A DNA stretch of 64,000 bases from Solimonas marina (GCF_012241385.1 NZ_JAAVXB010000012.1:1-64000), one strand, 5' to 3'. Numbered from the stretch's first letter, positions 41,786 to 50,499 are shown. Notes: a model not told the origin generated them from the letters alone. Numbers and translations are program-made.

Positions 41786-42796
41786 ATGATTATTGACTGC
41801 CACGGCCACTTCACGACGGCGCCGAAGGCGCTGCGCGAGTGGCGGGAGCGGCAGCTTGCGAACCAGGGCGGTGTGCTCGGCGCGCCGCTGCAGATTTCCG
41901 ACGATGAGCTGCGTACGGCGCTGCAGGGCAAGCAGCTCAAGGAACAGGCCGAGCGCGGCCTCGACATGACGCTGTTCTCGCCGATCGCCGGACAGATGGG
42001 CCATCACCTCGGCACGCTCGAGCAGAGCATCGAGTGGTCGACCGTCGCCAACGATCTGATCGCCCGCGTCAGTGAGCTGTATCCGGACAACTTCACGGGC
42101 GTCTGTCAGCTGCCGCAGTCGCCAGGCAAGGACCTGCAGGCCTGCGTACGCGAGCTGGAACGCTGCGTCACCGAACTCGGCTTCGTCGGCTGCAACCTCA
42201 ATCCGGACCCGTCCGGAGGCTACTGGACCGATCCGCCGATCACCGACCGCGTCTACTACCCGCTGTACGAGAAGATGGTTGAGCTCGATGTGCCGGCGAT
42301 GATTCACGTCAGCAGCTCGTGCAATCCGTGTTTCCACCACGTCGGCGCGCACTATCTCAACGGCGATACGACGGTGTTCATGCAGTTGCTGCTGGCGCCG
42401 CAGCTGTTCAAGGACTTTCCGACGCTGCGCTTCGTCATTCCGCACGGCGGCGGCGCGGTGCCCTACCACTGGGGGCGTTACCGTGGCCTGGCGCAGGACA
42501 TGGGTATGCAGATGCTCGACCAGGGGCTGCTCAACAACGTGTTCTTCGACACCTGCGTCTATCACCAGGCCGGCATCGATCTGCTGACCCGCGTGATCCC
42601 GCACCAGAACATCATCTTCGGCTCGGAAATGATCGGCGCCGTGAAGGGCATCGATCCGGAAACCGGCCATCACTACGACGACACCAAGCGCTATGTCGGA
42701 GCGACGCCGCATCTGTGCGACACGCACAGGCACGAGGTGTTCGCCGACAACGCGCTGAAGGTCTATCCGCGTCTGCGGCAGAAGCTGGACGCGTAA
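41786..42796 (+). CDS. LigJ-like amidohydrolase-family hydratase, second copy
   Basis: This encodes a 336-residue paralogue of the 4-oxalomesaconate hydratase at 30868. It shares IIDCHGHFTTAPKALREW at the N-terminus (zinc ligands H6, H8), NLNPDPSGGYW, MIHVSSSCNPCFHHVG, and RFVIPHGGGAVPYHWGRYR. All visible metal-binding positions are kept, so it should be active on a related carboxylated muconate-type acid. It lies between the extradiol dioxygenase and the SDR genes. Confidence 0.82.
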   Translation: MIIDCHGHFTTAPKALREWRERQLANQGGVLGAPLQISDDELRTALQGKQLKEQAERGLDMTLFSPIAGQMGHHLGTLEQSIEWSTVANDLIARVSELYPDNFTGVCQLPQSPGKDLQACVRELERCVTELGFVGCNLNPDPSGGYWTDPPITDRVYYPLYEKMVELDVPAMIHVSSSCNPCFHHVGAHYLNGDTTVFMQLLLAPQLFKDFPTLRFVIPHGGGAVPYHWGRYRGLAQDMGMQMLDQGLLNNVFFDTCVYHQAGIDLLTRVIPHQNIIFGSEMIGAVKGIDPETGHHYDDTKRYVGATPHLCDTHRHEVFADNALKVYPRLRQKLDA

Positions 42797-42818
42797 GCGA
42801 GAAAGAGGAAATCACGAT

Positions 42819-43598
42819 ATGGATCTAGGAATCGCCGGAAAGAAGGCCGTGGTCTGCGCATCGTCGCGCGGCCTGGGCCTGGCCTGCGCGACCTCGCTGT
42901 CCCACGAGGGTTGCATCGTCTACCTCAACGGTCGCAATCAGGACGTGCTCGAAGCGGCGGCCGCCGCGATCGAAGTGGAAACCGGCCGCCGCCCGCAGCT
43001 GATCGTCGCCGATCTCGACACCGAGGAAGGGCGCGCCAGGATCGTTGCGGCGTGCCCGGAGCCGGACATTCTGGTCAACAACAATGCCGGTCCGGCGCCG
43101 GGGCGTATCGCCGACTGGTCCCGCGAGGATTGGCTGGCCGGCGTGGAATCCAACATGCTCGCGCCGATTTTTCTGATCAAGGCCTATCTGCCGGGCATGC
43201 GCGCGCGCAAGTTTGGCCGCATCGTCAACATCACCTCGGCGATGGTGAAATCGCCGAGCGTCAATATGGGTCTGTCGGCCGCGGTGCGTGCGGCGCTGAC
43301 TGCCTTGTGCAAGTCCGTGCAGCGCGAAAGCGTCATCGACAACGTGACCATCAACAACCTGCTTCCGGAGCGCTTCGATACCGATCGTCAGCGCTATATG
43401 GCCGAAAAGGTCGCCCAGCGCGAAAGCTGTTCGATCGAAGAGGCCAAGGTGCGCATCGCCAACACCATTGCCGCCAAGCGGCTCGGCCGTCCCCGGGAAT
43501 TCGGTGACGCCTGCGCCTATCTGTGCAGCGAGCAGGCCAGCTATCTCTCCGGCCAGAACCTGCAGCTCGACGGCGGCTCGTACGCCGGCCTGGTCTGA
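42819..43598 (+). CDS. SDR-family protein lacking the catalytic Tyr and Lys
   Basis: This encodes a 259-residue SDR-fold protein. The cofactor motif reads ASSRGLG (residues 14-20) and the structural NNAG is at 88-91. S140 (NITSAM) is present, but the expected Tyr at 153 and Lys at 157 are Ser and Arg (GLSAAVRAAL). The C-terminal QLDGGSYAG is normal. This class is known among catabolic SDRs, where the chemistry differs from ordinary hydride transfer or the protein is not an oxidoreductase. It starts 22 bp after the LigJ-like gene (GAGGAAA). Substrate unknown. Confidence 0.75.
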   Translation: MDLGIAGKKAVVCASSRGLGLACATSLSHEGCIVYLNGRNQDVLEAAAAAIEVETGRRPQLIVADLDTEEGRARIVAACPEPDILVNNNAGPAPGRIADWSREDWLAGVESNMLAPIFLIKAYLPGMRARKFGRIVNITSAMVKSPSVNMGLSAAVRAALTALCKSVQRESVIDNVTINNLLPERFDTDRQRYMAEKVAQRESCSIEEAKVRIANTIAAKRLGRPREFGDACAYLCSEQASYLSGQNLQLDGGSYAGLV

Positions 43599-43612
43599 AA
43601 GGAGGACCGAAC

Positions 43613-44476
43613 ATGACGAAATACTGCAGCTTCAAGATCGGTGATCGCACGTCCTACGGTTTGGTCGTCGGCGACGGCGTGATCGATCTCGGCAAGCGCT
43701 TCTACGCCCAGTACGCTGATCTCAAGGCGCTGATCGCGGCCGGCCTGCCGGAGCGCGTCGCCGAGGCGGCATCGGATGCGCCGGACTATGCGCTGGCCGA
43801 CATCACCTTCCTGCCGCCGATCGCCGACCCGGTGCACATCTGGTGTCTGGCGCTGAACTACGTCGAGCATCACAGCGAGGTGCAGAGCGCCGGTCGTGTG
43901 CAGGAGTTGCCAAAGCAGCCGGCGCTGTTCGCGCGGGCTCGCGATTCGCTGACGGGCCACGGCCAGCCGCTGCTGCATCCGGGCGTCAGCGAACAGTTCG
44001 ACTTCGAGGCCGAGCTGGTGGTCGTCATCGGCAAGCCGGGCTATCGCGTCAGTCAGGCCGACGCGATGTCGCATATCGCCGGCTACACGATCATGAACGA
44101 AGGCAGCGTGCGCGACTGGCAGTTCCACACCCGGCAGATCACGCCGGGCAAGAACTTCTACCGCAGCGGTTCGATTGGCCCGTGGATCGTGCCGGCCAGC
44201 GAAGTCGGCGACGTCGATGCACTGCGCATCCAGACGCGCCTCAACGGTGAGCTGATGCAGGACGACGTGGCAGCGAGCATGGTGCACAAGATTCCGCGCT
44301 TCATCGAGTACGTCTCGACCATTGCGCCGCTGCATCCGGGCGATATTCTGGCGACCGGCACCCCGAGCGGCGTCGGGTTCTCGCGCAAGTCGCCCGTCTT
44401 CATGAAGCCTGGCGACGTCTGCGAGATCACGATCGACGGCGTCGGTGTGCTAAGCAACCGCGTCGAGCGCGACTAG
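43613..44476 (+). CDS. fumarylacetoacetate hydrolase (FAH) family protein
   Basis: This encodes a 287-residue FAH-fold enzyme. The C-terminal catalytic domain shows FDFEAELVVVIG, YTIMNEGSVRDWQ, GKNFYRSGSIGPW and LATGTPSGVGFSRKSPVFMKPGD, with acidic metal ligands in the first segment (E and E) and Asp in the WQ-type region. Such enzymes hydrolyse or decarboxylate ring-fission products such as 2-hydroxymuconate derivatives, or hydrolyse acylpyruvates. ATG 43613 follows AAGGAGGACC. In this cluster it is the natural step after the extradiol dioxygenase. Confidence 0.85.
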   Translation: MTKYCSFKIGDRTSYGLVVGDGVIDLGKRFYAQYADLKALIAAGLPERVAEAASDAPDYALADITFLPPIADPVHIWCLALNYVEHHSEVQSAGRVQELPKQPALFARARDSLTGHGQPLLHPGVSEQFDFEAELVVVIGKPGYRVSQADAMSHIAGYTIMNEGSVRDWQFHTRQITPGKNFYRSGSIGPWIVPASEVGDVDALRIQTRLNGELMQDDVAASMVHKIPRFIEYVSTIAPLHPGDILATGTPSGVGFSRKSPVFMKPGDVCEITIDGVGVLSNRVERD

Positions 44477-44502
44477 CGTTTTCGGGCTGGACGACGGTCG
44501 AC

Positions 44503-45816
44503 ATGGGCATTCCGGTGACATTCCCCGTGGACCAGCAAAAGCAGACGGCGCCGGCGGGCGCGGATGGTGGTGGCGAGCGCACACAGCGCGAGCTGCCGAG
44601 TCTTTGGCAGTTGCGCGTGTTCGAGGCGGTGGCGCGGCACGAAAACGTCACCCAGGCTTCGCACGAGCTGTTGCGTTCGCAGCCGGCGATCACTTCGTGC
44701 ATCGCCGAATTCGAGCAGTTGCTCGGCGCCAGCCTGTTCGATCGCTCGACCACCGGCACCTATCTGACGTCGGCCGGCGTCGCGGCGCTGGTGCGCACGC
44801 GGCGCATCCTCAAATCGGCCGAGGAGGCGGTGGTGCTGCTCGACAGCACGCGCAACGTCACGCCGCTGGCGCTGGCCGGCGGTATCACGCGCACGCAGAT
44901 GCGGTGTCTGATCGCGATCGAGGAGTGTGGTTCATTCCGCGCCGCGGCACGCATGCTCGGCATCACCGAGGCATCGCTGCAGCGCGCGGCACGCACCCTT
45001 GAACAGAACCTCGGTGGCGAGTTGTACCGGCGTTCGGCGCTTGGTGTGCAGACCACTGACGTCGGCAAGACCTTCGCACAGGGCCTGAAGCGGGTCATGC
45101 AGCAGATCGCGGCGATGGTCGACACGCTCAACGCGTACGAGGCGCCCAAGGACCGCCGCATCACCGTCGGCGTGCTGATCCTCGATCCGTCGATCCTCAT
45201 CGTCAACGCGATCCGCGAGCTCGGCAAGCAGTTCCCGGACACGCGCGTGGTCGTTGTCAACGGTACCTACGACGCGCTGCTCAACAAGCTGCTGCGTGAC
45301 GAGATCGACTGCATCATCGGTCTGCTCAAACAGCCCGATCCGGCGTTCGACTTCGTCGAGGAGGCGCTCTACCGCGAGCAGTACTGCGTGGTTGCGCGGC
45401 GCGATCATCCACTGATGCACGAACCGGCGGTCACGGTCGAGTCGCTGCGCGAATACCAGTGGGTATTGCCACCAAAGGGCTCGCCGCGCCGCGAGGCCTA
45501 TGAGCACCTGTTTTCGGAAGGCACGCCGCCGCCGGCGAGCATCGAGACGTACTCGCTGTCGACGATCCGCATCACGCTGTCCGACACCGACATGCTGACG
45601 GTGCTGAGCTGGACCGAGGTGCTCAGCGAGCGTCGCTTCGGGCTGCTCGGGCCGCTGCCGATCGAAGTGTCCTGGGACAGCCCGATCGTCGGCATCACGA
45701 CGCGGCGCGAGTGGCAGCCGAACGAGGTGCAGGCGGCGTTCCTCAAGCATCTCAAGCGCAATGCGGCGGCGATCGCCGCCGACAACCGACATCGCGTAGC
45801 GGACAACAGTCCATAA
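44503..45816 (+). CDS. LysR-type regulator with two tandem HTH domains (second cluster)
   Basis: This encodes a 437-residue regulator with two LysR helix-turn-helix units, at residues 33-92 (LPSLWQLRVFEAVARHENVT; RSQPAITSCIAEFEQLLG) and 128-187 (ITRTQMRCLIAIEECGSFRA; ITEASLQRAARTLEQNLGG). The effector domain follows from about 207 (RRITVGVLILDPSILIVNAI). The build mirrors the regulator at 27923 of the gallate cluster. It lies in the middle of the cluster, on the same strand, 26 bp after the FAH gene, and no strong ribosome site is seen. It is the likely controller of the second cluster. Confidence 0.82.
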   Translation: MGIPVTFPVDQQKQTAPAGADGGGERTQRELPSLWQLRVFEAVARHENVTQASHELLRSQPAITSCIAEFEQLLGASLFDRSTTGTYLTSAGVAALVRTRRILKSAEEAVVLLDSTRNVTPLALAGGITRTQMRCLIAIEECGSFRAAARMLGITEASLQRAARTLEQNLGGELYRRSALGVQTTDVGKTFAQGLKRVMQQIAAMVDTLNAYEAPKDRRITVGVLILDPSILIVNAIRELGKQFPDTRVVVVNGTYDALLNKLLRDEIDCIIGLLKQPDPAFDFVEEALYREQYCVVARRDHPLMHEPAVTVESLREYQWVLPPKGSPRREAYEHLFSEGTPPPASIETYSLSTIRITLSDTDMLTVLSWTEVLSERRFGLLGPLPIEVSWDSPIVGITTRREWQPNEVQAAFLKHLKRNAAAIAADNRHRVADNSP

Positions 45817-45919
45817 AACCAGCGGTGCAAGACAAGGCTGCTGCCAATCCCGGCAGTGGTCACGGGCGGCGGCTGTCCTGAAGACGGCCGATACGACCTG
45901 AATCGAGGAGGAGGCACTT

Positions 45920-47347
45920 ATGTTGGACGCACAAATCGGGCGCAGCCCATTTCAGGAGCAGGCCAGCCTGTCGAACCACCAGCGCGCGTTGCTGGCGATG
46001 GTCGGTATCGGCAGCATGCTCGAATTCTGGGACGCCTATCTGATCGGCTTCATCATGGCGTTTCTGATCAAGCCCTGGGGCCTGACCTACGGGATCATGG
46101 GCGCGGTGTTGCTGTCATCGGGCGCCGGCGCCGTGATCGGCGGCGTGGTCTGGGGGGCGATTGCCGATCGCTACGGCCGCAAGCCGGTGTTCATCGCGTC
46201 GCTGCTGATGCTGGCCGCGACCAGCGTCGGCCTGGCGTTGACGCCGGAGCGCGGCTGGATCTACATGACCGTGCTGCGCACCATCGTCGGCTTCTGCACG
46301 GCCGGCTACTTCATCCAGGTCGCACTCGTGCACGAGTTTATTCCGCCGAAGCGGCGCGGTATGTTGACCGGTGTAGTTTCGGCGATCACGACCGGTGGTC
46401 TGCTGCTCGGCGCATTCAGTGGCGCCTACCTGATTCCGACGCTGGGCTGGCGCTGGACCTTCGCGTTCGGTGCGGCGCCGGCGGTCATCGCGCTGATCGG
46501 CGCGTTCCACATTCCCGAGTCCCCGCGCTGGCTGAGTCTGCAGGGCCGCGAGCAGGATGCGCGCAAGGCGATCGGCTGGGGGCTCGGTCGCGACGGTTAC
46601 GACGGCGAGATCGACGTGCCGAAGCCGGTCAGGACGCGTTGGCTGCAGATCTTTGAATGCCCGCGCAACGTGCTGACGACGACGCTGATCAACATGGGCC
46701 TGATCGCCGGCTACTACGGCATCGTGCTGTGGGCGCCGATGCTGCTCGCGCAGATCCAGAAGATCGATCCGGCGCAGGCCTCGAAGTTGATGATCGTGTT
46801 CAGCCTGCTCGGCATCGTCTCGCGTCTGACCGCGGCCAAGCTGTCCGACCGCATCGGCCGGCGCAAGACCGGTGGCTATTTCGCACTGGTCGCCGGCCTG
46901 GCGATTCTTTTCGCCGGCTACGTCGGCCACGGCGATCTGCTGACCGTCTCGCTGTTCTGGGTGCCGTTGCTGGTGGCGTTTGTCTTTGCCGACGGCAGCT
47001 TCTCGGTCTGCGCGCTGTACTCGACCGAGATCTGGCCGTCGCGCCTGCGCGGCAGCGGCTCCGGCTATGCCGGGCTTGCGGGCTCGATCGGCAAGATCAT
47101 CGGCCCGCTGGGCCTGGCGCTGGTCGCCGGCTCGAGCAACATCGTGCATCCGTCGGCCACCGTGACGGCGATCGTGCCGGCTTTCGCGTTCCTCGGCGCC
47201 TGCCTGCTGGTCTGCGGTCTGACCTATCTGCTGATCGGCATCGAGGTGCGCGGCCGCTCGCTCGAATCGATCGATCACGGTTACGACACCGGCGAAGGCG
47301 CGCCATCCGCCGCCGGCAGCGCCAAACCGCAGCATGTGCGCGGCTGA
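45920..47347 (+). CDS. MFS transporter, aromatic or organic acid symporter
   Basis: This encodes a 475-residue transporter with 12 predicted helices. GSMLEFWDAYLIGFIMAFLI is the first helix; GAIADRYGRKPVFIASLLM is the loop 2-3 MFS signature; STEIWPSRLRGSGSGYAGLAG near residue 370 is typical of sugar/acid symporters. A strong GAGGAGGAGG site precedes ATG 45920. A clean terminator follows at 47362. It is likely to carry the substrate of the second cluster; the substrate cannot be assigned. Confidence 0.82.
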   Translation: MLDAQIGRSPFQEQASLSNHQRALLAMVGIGSMLEFWDAYLIGFIMAFLIKPWGLTYGIMGAVLLSSGAGAVIGGVVWGAIADRYGRKPVFIASLLMLAATSVGLALTPERGWIYMTVLRTIVGFCTAGYFIQVALVHEFIPPKRRGMLTGVVSAITTGGLLLGAFSGAYLIPTLGWRWTFAFGAAPAVIALIGAFHIPESPRWLSLQGREQDARKAIGWGLGRDGYDGEIDVPKPVRTRWLQIFECPRNVLTTTLINMGLIAGYYGIVLWAPMLLAQIQKIDPAQASKLMIVFSLLGIVSRLTAAKLSDRIGRRKTGGYFALVAGLAILFAGYVGHGDLLTVSLFWVPLLVAFVFADGSFSVCALYSTEIWPSRLRGSGSGYAGLAGSIGKIIGPLGLALVAGSSNIVHPSATVTAIVPAFAFLGACLLVCGLTYLLIGIEVRGRSLESIDHGYDTGEGAPSAAGSAKPQHVRG

Positions 47348-47361
47348 GCGTTCTCGCGCAG

Positions 47362-47393
47362 GGCAGGGCACGTTGCGCGTGCCCTGCCGTTTT
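47362..47393 (+). terminator. rho-independent terminator
   Basis: GGCAGGGCACG (47362-47372) and CGTGCCCTGCC (47378-47388) are perfect 11-bp arms, followed by GTTTT. It closes the transcript of the MFS gene at 45920. Confidence 0.85.
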
Positions 47394-47423
47394 CACTTTT
47401 GAAGTTTTTGGAATTCATCGGGT

Positions 47424-47455
47424 TTTGTGCGAATCCTCTTTTTGCGCTGCACAAA
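47424..47455. promoter_or_regulatory. TTTGTGC/GCACAAA inverted repeat before the isomerase gene
   Basis: TTTGTGC (47424-47430) and GCACAAA (47449-47455) are perfect 7-bp arms 18 bp apart, with TTTTTGCGCT inside. A related sequence, in the opposite orientation, occurs before the MFS gene at 49282 (GCACAAGCGCAAAAAAC). It may be a shared operator for these two transcription units. Confidence 0.35.
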
Positions 47456-47643
47456 CAGCAAAAACGGATGACGCGAGCAGCTTTTTGATTGGTCGCAGGA
47501 ATCGGCTGAAAAATAGACTCGATGTCAATGGAGCAGTGATGGCTGCAGCGATTGATTCTGCTGCCTCGCGTGCCGACGGCACCGCGACGCCATCAGCCTG
47601 AACAAGTGTGAGCCGCCTATGGCTCGCGAACAACGGAAAGAGG

Positions 47644-48366
47644 ATGAACAAGATTCGTGTGGGAATGATCGTTCCGTCGTTGAACACGATCGCCGAGGAC
47701 GACTTCCGCGCCTTCTGTCCGCCCGAGGTGGCTTATCACGTGCACCGCCTGCGGCTGCGCAAGGAAGGTGGCCGCGTGACGATGGACAGCCTGATCGAAG
47801 CGCACCGTCAGGCCGTTGACGAGGCTGGCTATCTCAAGGACCTGTCGCCGACCGCGATCGCCTTCAACTGCACCGGCGCCAGCGTCGCCTGCGGTAGCGA
47901 CGGTGACGAAAAGCTTGCTGTGCAGATGACCGAGGCGCTCGGGGTGCCGGCGACCAACACCATGGTCGCGATCAAGCAGGCGCTGCGCACGCTCGGAGCC
48001 CAGCGCGTGCTGCACATCTGCCCGTTCACCAACGAATTCTCGCGCATCGAGCGCGAAGCGCTGCTCGGCGCCGGCATCAGCGTGGCCGGCACCGTGTCGC
48101 TGGATTTCACCGATGCCAAGGTGGCGGCGCGGATGGCGCCGCAGCAGATCACCGACTTCGTGCGACAGAACCTCGACGACGCGGTCGGCTCGGTCTTGCT
48201 GTCGTGCGCCAACGTCCGAGCCTTCGAGGCCGCCGACGAGCTGGAAGCGGCGATCGGTTTGCCGGTCGTGACCAGCAACCAGGCGATGTTGTGGGGCGTG
48301 CTCAAGGACGCTGGCTGGAAAGGGCGCATCGACGGCGGCGGCCGTTTGCTGCGCGCGCTGGCCTGA
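47644..48366 (+). CDS. Asp/Glu racemase superfamily protein (maleate isomerase / arylmalonate decarboxylase type)
   Basis: This encodes a 240-residue cytosolic enzyme. The two catalytic cysteines of the family are present: C76 (FNCTGAS) and C188 (LLSCANVRAF). MIVPSLNTIAEDDF (residues 8-21), with Asn14, is diagnostic of the maleate cis-trans isomerase and arylmalonate decarboxylase group. Keeping both cysteines favours an isomerase (racemase-type) over the one-cysteine decarboxylase. The ATG at 47644 is preferred to GTG 47608. It starts a separate unit behind a terminator and lies 11 bp before an amidohydrolase gene. Confidence 0.75.
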   Translation: MNKIRVGMIVPSLNTIAEDDFRAFCPPEVAYHVHRLRLRKEGGRVTMDSLIEAHRQAVDEAGYLKDLSPTAIAFNCTGASVACGSDGDEKLAVQMTEALGVPATNTMVAIKQALRTLGAQRVLHICPFTNEFSRIEREALLGAGISVAGTVSLDFTDAKVAARMAPQQITDFVRQNLDDAVGSVLLSCANVRAFEAADELEAAIGLPVVTSNQAMLWGVLKDAGWKGRIDGGGRLLRALA

Positions 48367-48377
48367 AGCGCGACGCC

Positions 48378-49208
48378 ATGAAACCCACGAATCAAGACCG
48401 CAAGATGCAGATCGTCGATTCACAGATCCACGTCTGGGCCGACGGTGAGTCGACAGGCCATCACCGGCGCGCGCCGATCACCGGCGCCGTGCTCGATGTC
48501 GAGATGCGCCAGGCTGGTGTCGACCGCGTCGTGCTGGTCCCGCCGCTGTGGGATCCGCACGGCAGTGCCTATTCTTTGCAGCTGGCGCAGCGGGCGCCCG
48601 AGCGCTTTTCGGTGATGGGCGTGATGGAGCCGGACATCGCCGACCCGGTGGCCCAGCTGCATGCCTGGCAGCAGACGCCGGGCATGCGCGGCATCCGCTT
48701 TCTGTTCAACGCCGCCGATCGCTTGCGGTCGCTGCATGACGGACGCTTTGAAGCGGTCTGGCCCGAAGCCGAAAGGCTCGGCGTGCCGGTGGCGATGCTG
48801 GCGCCGAATCATCTGCAGATCGCCGACGACATCGCGCGCCGCTTCCCAGGCCTGCGCATCATCGTCGATCACCTGGGCGTGCCGCGCGGTGCCACCGGGC
48901 CGAGCGCGTTCGATCACCTCGGCGAGCTACTGGCGCTGGCCGCGTATCCGAACGTCTCGGTGAAAGCTGTCGGCGTCGGCGACTACGCGCTCGATCCGTA
49001 TCCGTTCCGCTCGCTGCAGGACACGCTGCAACGCGTGTTCGAAGCCTTTGGTCCGGAACGTGTCATATGGGGCAGTGACCTGTCCCGGCTGCATCACCCG
49101 TACCGGCAGTGCGTGAGCCATTTCTGCGAAACGTTGCCGTGGCTGTCCAAGGACGATCTGGCGCTGGTGATGGGCGGCAACATCTGTCGCCTGCTCGGGT
49201 GGAGCTAG
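48378..49208 (+). CDS. amidohydrolase-2 family hydrolase (LigI/lactonase-like)
   Basis: This encodes a 276-residue TIM-barrel amidohydrolase. Features are IVDSQIHVWADG (metal-site His), GIRFLFNAAD, LRIIVDHLGVPRG (Asp and His of the metal site) and ERVIWGSDLSRLHHP, where the final D is the catalytic Asp. The group includes 2-pyrone-4,6-dicarboxylate lactonase and related acid-lactone hydrolases. It starts 11 bp after the isomerase gene, so they form an operon. The alternative start is ATG 48405. Substrate unknown. Confidence 0.78.
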   Translation: MKPTNQDRKMQIVDSQIHVWADGESTGHHRRAPITGAVLDVEMRQAGVDRVVLVPPLWDPHGSAYSLQLAQRAPERFSVMGVMEPDIADPVAQLHAWQQTPGMRGIRFLFNAADRLRSLHDGRFEAVWPEAERLGVPVAMLAPNHLQIADDIARRFPGLRIIVDHLGVPRGATGPSAFDHLGELLALAAYPNVSVKAVGVGDYALDPYPFRSLQDTLQRVFEAFGPERVIWGSDLSRLHHPYRQCVSHFCETLPWLSKDDLALVMGGNICRLLGWS

Positions 49209-49234
49209 ATCCGAACGTCGTATATTTAAATGTC

Positions 49235-49266
49235 GTCCCGCACAAGCGCAAAAAACAAAGCGGGAC
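49235..49266. repeat. inverted repeat before the MFS gene
   Basis: GTCCCGC (49235-49241) and GCGGGAC (49260-49266) are perfect 7-bp arms with an A-rich 18-nt loop. They lie just before the ribosome site of the MFS gene at 49282. The element could be an RNA hairpin or an operator. Confidence 0.45.
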
Positions 49267-49281
49267 ATGAGGAGGAGAGCA

Positions 49282-50493
49282 ATGCTTAGACCAGGCAGCT
49301 GGCCCTGCATCATTTTGTTGTACATCTACGGCATGCTGGCGACGTCGCTGGTGACGCAGGCGGTGCCGATCATTGGCGACATCGCGCAGCGCTTCGGCTT
49401 GTCGCACACGATGTCCGGCTGGGTTATCTCGATCCCGTCGCTGATCACCGCGATTGGTGCGTTGCTCGGCGGCTGGCTGATCGATCGTGTCGGCGACAAG
49501 CGCGTGATCTTCGCCGGTTCGATGTTCGCGCTGGTCGGCAATATCGGCGTGTTCTTCTCGCACAGTCTCGGCATGCTGTTCTTCAGCCGCTTGCTCGAAG
49601 GCGTCGGCTATCTGTCGCTGACGGTCGGTGCGGTGACGATGGTGATGCGCACGACCAGCGGGCCGCGCCGCAATATCGCGATCGGACTGTGGACGTCGCA
49701 TACCGCGGTCGGCATCGGCCTGACCCTGAGCATTGTGGCGCCATTGGCCGGGCACGGTGATCAATGGCGCTGGGCGTTTGGTGGCCATGCCGTGCTGATG
49801 GCGCTGCTGGCGCTGGCGGCGCCGCTGCTGCCGGCCAAGACCGGCGACGAGGCGGCGCGTTCGTTGTCCGATATCTGGGAAGTGGTGAAGCGTCGCGCAC
49901 CATATCGCGTGGCGTTGGCAGCCGGAGCGTCGGCGTTCATCCAGACCGGCATCATGGCGGCGCTGACGGTCTACCTGGCCAAGACCTTCTCGATTCCGAT
50001 CAAGACCGCCGCCGGCATCGGTACGGTCGCCGAGGTGTTCGTCGTCATCGGCTGCGTGGCAGTCGGACATCTGCTGAAGGCCGGGCTCGGCGCGCGCCTG
50101 CTGGCACTGGTTGGCGGCCTCACGGTGCTGGCCGGTGGTATCGGCCTGTATCTGCCGGCGACGGCGCTGTCCGGTGCGGCGGTCGCGATCTGCACGTTCT
50201 CGATCGGCATCGGCCTGCTCAACGGTCTGATCTGGACCTTCGTGCCGGCGGCGGCGCCAAGCCTGGCAACGCTCGGTGTGACCAGTGGCCTGGTCTCGCA
50301 GGCCTGCTACCTGGGCGTGCTGCTCGGTCCGCCGGCGATCTTTTCCAGCTTGCATCCGGGCGGCTGGACCACCCGCGTCGGGTACGTGCTGATCGCCACG
50401 CTGCTGCAGCTGGCACCACTGCCGATCTGGACGCGCAAGGCGCGTCAGCCGGTCGCCGCGCAGAACGCACATCAGGTGCTCGGCCACGGCTAG
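49282..50493 (+). CDS. MFS transporter
   Basis: This encodes a 403-residue transporter with 12 predicted helices. The loop 2-3 motif GGWLIDRVGDKRVIFAG is the MFS signature. The N-terminus LLYIYGMLATSLVTQAVPII starts the first helix. I place the start at ATG 49282 after GAGGAGGAGA; the open frame begins 15 nt earlier. The cluster has three MFS genes, and this one lies between the amidohydrolase and OprB porin genes. Substrate unknown. Confidence 0.78.
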   Translation: MLRPGSWPCIILLYIYGMLATSLVTQAVPIIGDIAQRFGLSHTMSGWVISIPSLITAIGALLGGWLIDRVGDKRVIFAGSMFALVGNIGVFFSHSLGMLFFSRLLEGVGYLSLTVGAVTMVMRTTSGPRRNIAIGLWTSHTAVGIGLTLSIVAPLAGHGDQWRWAFGGHAVLMALLALAAPLLPAKTGDEAARSLSDIWEVVKRRAPYRVALAAGASAFIQTGIMAALTVYLAKTFSIPIKTAAGIGTVAEVFVVIGCVAVGHLLKAGLGARLLALVGGLTVLAGGIGLYLPATALSGAAVAICTFSIGIGLLNGLIWTFVPAAAPSLATLGVTSGLVSQACYLGVLLGPPAIFSSLHPGGWTTRVGYVLIATLLQLAPLPIWTRKARQPVAAQNAHQVLGHG

Positions 50494-50499
50494 CCACTA

